From Gilvibacter sp. SZ-19 (GTDB taxonomy: Bacteria; Bacteroidota; Bacteroidia; Flavobacteriales; Flavobacteriaceae), in the NCBI RefSeq assembly GCF_002163875.1, contig NZ_CP019333.1, positions 1,370,864-1,434,863 on the forward strand: 64,000 bases of DNA, read 5' to 3'. Positions 61,631 through 64,000 of the stretch are shown piece by piece (position 1 is the stretch's first letter; each line of letters opens with the position of its first letter). The notes beneath the pieces were generated by a model. That model searched no databases, was not told the origin of the DNA, and saw only the letters and a program-made list of their open reading frames with translations. The translations under genes were made by a program, and so were the position numbers.

Positions 61631-61689
61631 GAGCCGCTTCAAATGATTTGCTATTGCAAAATAGCAAAAAATCAGCCGCTTAAGGGTAT

Positions 61690-63921
61690 TTAGAATCTAT
61701 AGGTGATCTGCCCTCGGATAAAACGCGGTGTTCCCGGGGTAAAATGGATCTCCTCCACCGCAACTGCTTCGTTCTGCAAACGACTGTTGGTGGCAAACTG
61801 GGTTTCCTCCCACTCGGTGTCAAAAATATTCTCTACAGAGATGCCAAAGCGCCAATTGCCAAGGCTGTAACCAATATTGGCATCGGTGATAAAATATCCT
61901 GCAGCAACTATGGAGTTATCTTCGTTAGCCGGACGGTCGTCAATAAAGCGATAACGCAATCCGGCGCTAATACCATGGGCAAGGTCAACGGTGGCAGACC
62001 CCATGGCTGTCCATGATGGGGCCAAAGGAATGTAATCTTCTCCAGCGGCAGCTTCTAAACTTCGGGCGTAGGCATAGTTGAGGTCTTGTTGCAGATACAG
62101 CCATGGTGTAGGCTGATACCGCAATCCGAGGTCAAAGCCCAGGCGACGGGTCTCCCCGCTGGGTTCTACTATGGCTTCATCGCCTACATAGACAAATTCT
62201 TGCTCTAGGTATAAACTCCAAAGTGCAAAATTCACAAAGAGCTTGTCGTTGGGTTTAAAGTTTAGTCCTAGGTCTGCTCCAAAGGCTTTTGGCAAACTAC
62301 TGTCTACAGCTCCTGGAGTTACAGAAACTCGCGTATCGTTAGAGTGGAATCCCAGGCCATTCTTTAAGTACAACTGAACCGTACTGCTCGGCTCATAGAA
62401 GAGATTGAACTTAGGGCTCAATCTCAGCGAACTCGCCGTAGGATTAGAGAAGTTGGAGGCGAGCCTGTCTGTATAGTCAAACTGAAAACCATCCAGGCGC
62501 AGCCCTGGGTTCAAGCGCCATTTCCCTAATTTTAAATTGGCAGCGGCAAATAGGAATCCGTGGGTTTGGTCAACATCTCCAAAGGCCAATTGCTCCAAGG
62601 TCTCTTTGCGATTTTTTGTGCGAGCAAGCTCCAAATCGTCTACATTGTCGTAGCGCAATCCGGCCCCAAACTGATACTTTATAGTCTTATCCCCTAAGTT
62701 GAATTTATGGTCAAGAGTGGTCTGAAAACCCATCAGTTCACGATTCTCAAACTGCCTGATCTGATCTCCATCTACAGGATTCTCCAAAAAGAAGGTAAAG
62801 TTCGAAAAGAGTTCAAAGTCGTAGCGGGAATAGTAAAGGGTAGAATTTATCTTACTGCCATTATTGAGGCGCTTAAAGTGATTGACTACCAAATTAGATC
62901 TCGAGGTATTGCCGCCTTCTGTGTCGTCTATGGCTCCAAAGCGATCTATCTGGCCAGAACGCACTGCTCGCCAAGGGATCTGCCCAGATGCTGTCCACTT
63001 ACTGGCAAAATGCGAAGCGCTGAATTCCAACTTCTCGTCTTGTGCCAATTGTGTGCTGAACTTAGTAAATAAGTTTACGCGATTAAAGTTCTGCGGACTT
63101 ATAAAAGGGCCATCAAAGGCATTGAATGATCCGGCAGCGTAAGCTTTGGTCTTTGGGCCATCTAAAAGCTTGAACATGCCAACAGTTCTAAAGCTGGCAA
63201 AATCACCATAGCTTACACTTAGGCTGTTTTGTTCTAATTGGTCCTTGGTTTTAAAGGCTACATAACCAGCGGTGGTAAAATCGCCTTGAGCTGCTTGGTA
63301 TGGGCCTTTGCCAAAATCAATGGTCGCAAGCGTTTCGGGGATCACAAAGTGTAAGTCGCTATAGCCTTGGCCATGCGCATGTGATACCTTATTTACTGGC
63401 AGGCCATCCACACTCAAATTAATATCTGTTCCGTGGTCTATATCGAACCCGCGCAAAAAGATCTGTTCTGCTTTTCCGCCACCGGCATGTTGTCCGATAA
63501 AGAGTCCGGGTACCCTTTGCAGTAGTTGCTGAGAGGAAAGCACCGGATTCAATTTTAGATCCACATCACTTATTTGTACATCTAAACCTACGGCCGGACT
63601 GATCACCACTTGAGACAGCGAAAGTCTCGCTTCTTGAAGGGCCCAGTTGTTTTGTTCTTGGGTTAAAAAATCCGCAGCAATAAAGACTAAAGACTCAAAG
63701 CCAATATGAGAGAACTGGATCTCATCGGTAGCTTGAACACCTTCTAGCATAAAAAATCCGTTGGCATCGCTATGGGTGTGTTCTACCTTGGATTTGTTTA
63801 TCACCACCACGTCTTGTAAGGCTAGGCCAGAGGCATCCGTAATGTGACCTTGCAGGTTTTGTGACAATAGGTTTGTTGAACTCAATAGTATTAATAGAAT
63901 CTGAAAAATAGGACGCAACAT
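61690..63921 (-). CDS. TonB-dependent outer-membrane receptor with SHAHGQG motif
   Basis: 743 aa. Signal peptide (FQILLILLSSTNLLSQ), carboxypeptidase-regulatory-like domain (GHITDASGLALQDVVVINKS), plug domain (PVLSSQQLLQRVPGLFIGQH; AEQIFLRGFDIDHGTDINLS), and a barrel ending FIRGQITYRF. The plug contains VDGLPVNKVSHAHGQGYSDL, a His-rich stretch seen in a distinct receptor group that might contact metal or a metal complex. Ligand unknown. Upstream of the RimK-like gene on the same strand. Confidence 0.88.
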   Translation of the reverse strand: MLRPIFQILLILLSSTNLLSQNLQGHITDASGLALQDVVVINKSKVEHTHSDANGFFMLEGVQATDEIQFSHIGFESLVFIAADFLTQEQNNWALQEARLSLSQVVISPAVGLDVQISDVDLKLNPVLSSQQLLQRVPGLFIGQHAGGGKAEQIFLRGFDIDHGTDINLSVDGLPVNKVSHAHGQGYSDLHFVIPETLATIDFGKGPYQAAQGDFTTAGYVAFKTKDQLEQNSLSVSYGDFASFRTVGMFKLLDGPKTKAYAAGSFNAFDGPFISPQNFNRVNLFTKFSTQLAQDEKLEFSASHFASKWTASGQIPWRAVRSGQIDRFGAIDDTEGGNTSRSNLVVNHFKRLNNGSKINSTLYYSRYDFELFSNFTFFLENPVDGDQIRQFENRELMGFQTTLDHKFNLGDKTIKYQFGAGLRYDNVDDLELARTKNRKETLEQLAFGDVDQTHGFLFAAANLKLGKWRLNPGLRLDGFQFDYTDRLASNFSNPTASSLRLSPKFNLFYEPSSTVQLYLKNGLGFHSNDTRVSVTPGAVDSSLPKAFGADLGLNFKPNDKLFVNFALWSLYLEQEFVYVGDEAIVEPSGETRRLGFDLGLRYQPTPWLYLQQDLNYAYARSLEAAAGEDYIPLAPSWTAMGSATVDLAHGISAGLRYRFIDDRPANEDNSIVAAGYFITDANIGYSLGNWRFGISVENIFDTEWEETQFATNSRLQNEAVAVEEIHFTPGTPRFIRGQITYRF

Positions 63922-64000
63922 TGTTTTTGTTTTGGCTGTTTGTCATACTTACGCAAGTGATAGCTGTCTGGATTTCTGCGGATGCAGATTTATGAATAAT
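63922..64000 (-). other. Upstream region of the last TonB receptor gene
   Basis: 79 bp to the window edge, no gene. The promoter is probably here; no clear TAnnTTTG was identified. Confidence 0.35.

Noticed and set aside
61648-61672. Hairpin with TTGCTATT and AAATAGCAA between the TonB receptor and RimK-like genes
   Set aside because: AT-rich and without a clear T run in the direction of transcription; function could not be supported.

Overview
The window is chromosomal DNA from a member of the Bacteroidota, most likely a marine Flavobacteriaceae. The evidence is a Bat (aerotolerance) operon, a PorZ-like type IX secretion protein with a C-terminal sorting domain next to recO, TonB receptors, flavobacterial-type hypothetical genes, and many promoters carrying the Bacteroidota -7 element TAnnTTTG. 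No rRNA, tRNA, CRISPR array or intact insertion sequence was found.

Layout. 1-4.3 kb: batBCDE (batB cut by the window edge). 4.3-7.7 kb: cvpA-like, pheS, gpsA and small conserved genes. 7.8-9.3 kb: a lipoprotein gene and a non-coding stretch with two 41-bp direct repeats. 9.3-12.7 kb: nadD-gmk-yicC and an sdpI-like/hydrolase pair, all on the minus strand. 12.75-14.2 kb: a TetR regulator and an SDR enzyme, each preceded by the same palindrome. 14.3-21 kb: thioesterase, EamA transporter, ArsC-like, DinB, DUF3298-type lipoprotein, PLP trans-sulfuration enzyme, outer-membrane protein and gdhA with a structured leader. 21-30.5 kb: porZ-recO-TonB receptor, two envelope-type genes, a PA2169/DUF2383-type protein, and the first repeat-rich spacers. 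30.99-50.72 kb: a visibly AT-rich defence island. 50.9-64 kb: core genes again (HAD phosphatase, OmpH-like pair, ileS, DksA/TraR-like, lspA, 5-formyl-THF cyclo-ligase, an AstE-like/RimK-like pair, TonB receptor).

The defence island holds McrBC; a free-standing RecD-like helicase; a retron (RT plus a HEPN-motif protein, with a recognisable msr-msd locus); a two-gene module of unknown function; a WYL regulator; an OLD/AAA15-type ATPase with an uncharacterised partner; and a complete type I restriction-modification system (hsdM-hsdS-small ORF-hsdR). Four promoters inside it (helicase, unknown two-gene module, ATPase pair, hsdM) share one 23-bp palindrome, half-sites TGTGTGCA and TGCAnACA seven bases apart. 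In all four it lies exactly seven bases upstream of a TAnnTTTG-like -7 element. This points to one regulator, most simply the WYL protein encoded among them, controlling several defence systems together. McrBC and the retron lack the site.

The island is bracketed by a 53-bp inverted repeat (30715-30767 and 50790-50842). Around it are modular dispersed repeats: a palindromic header ending in CTAG followed by a cargo with its own terminal inverted repeats. One cargo is a 134-bp MITE-like element present three times at identical length.
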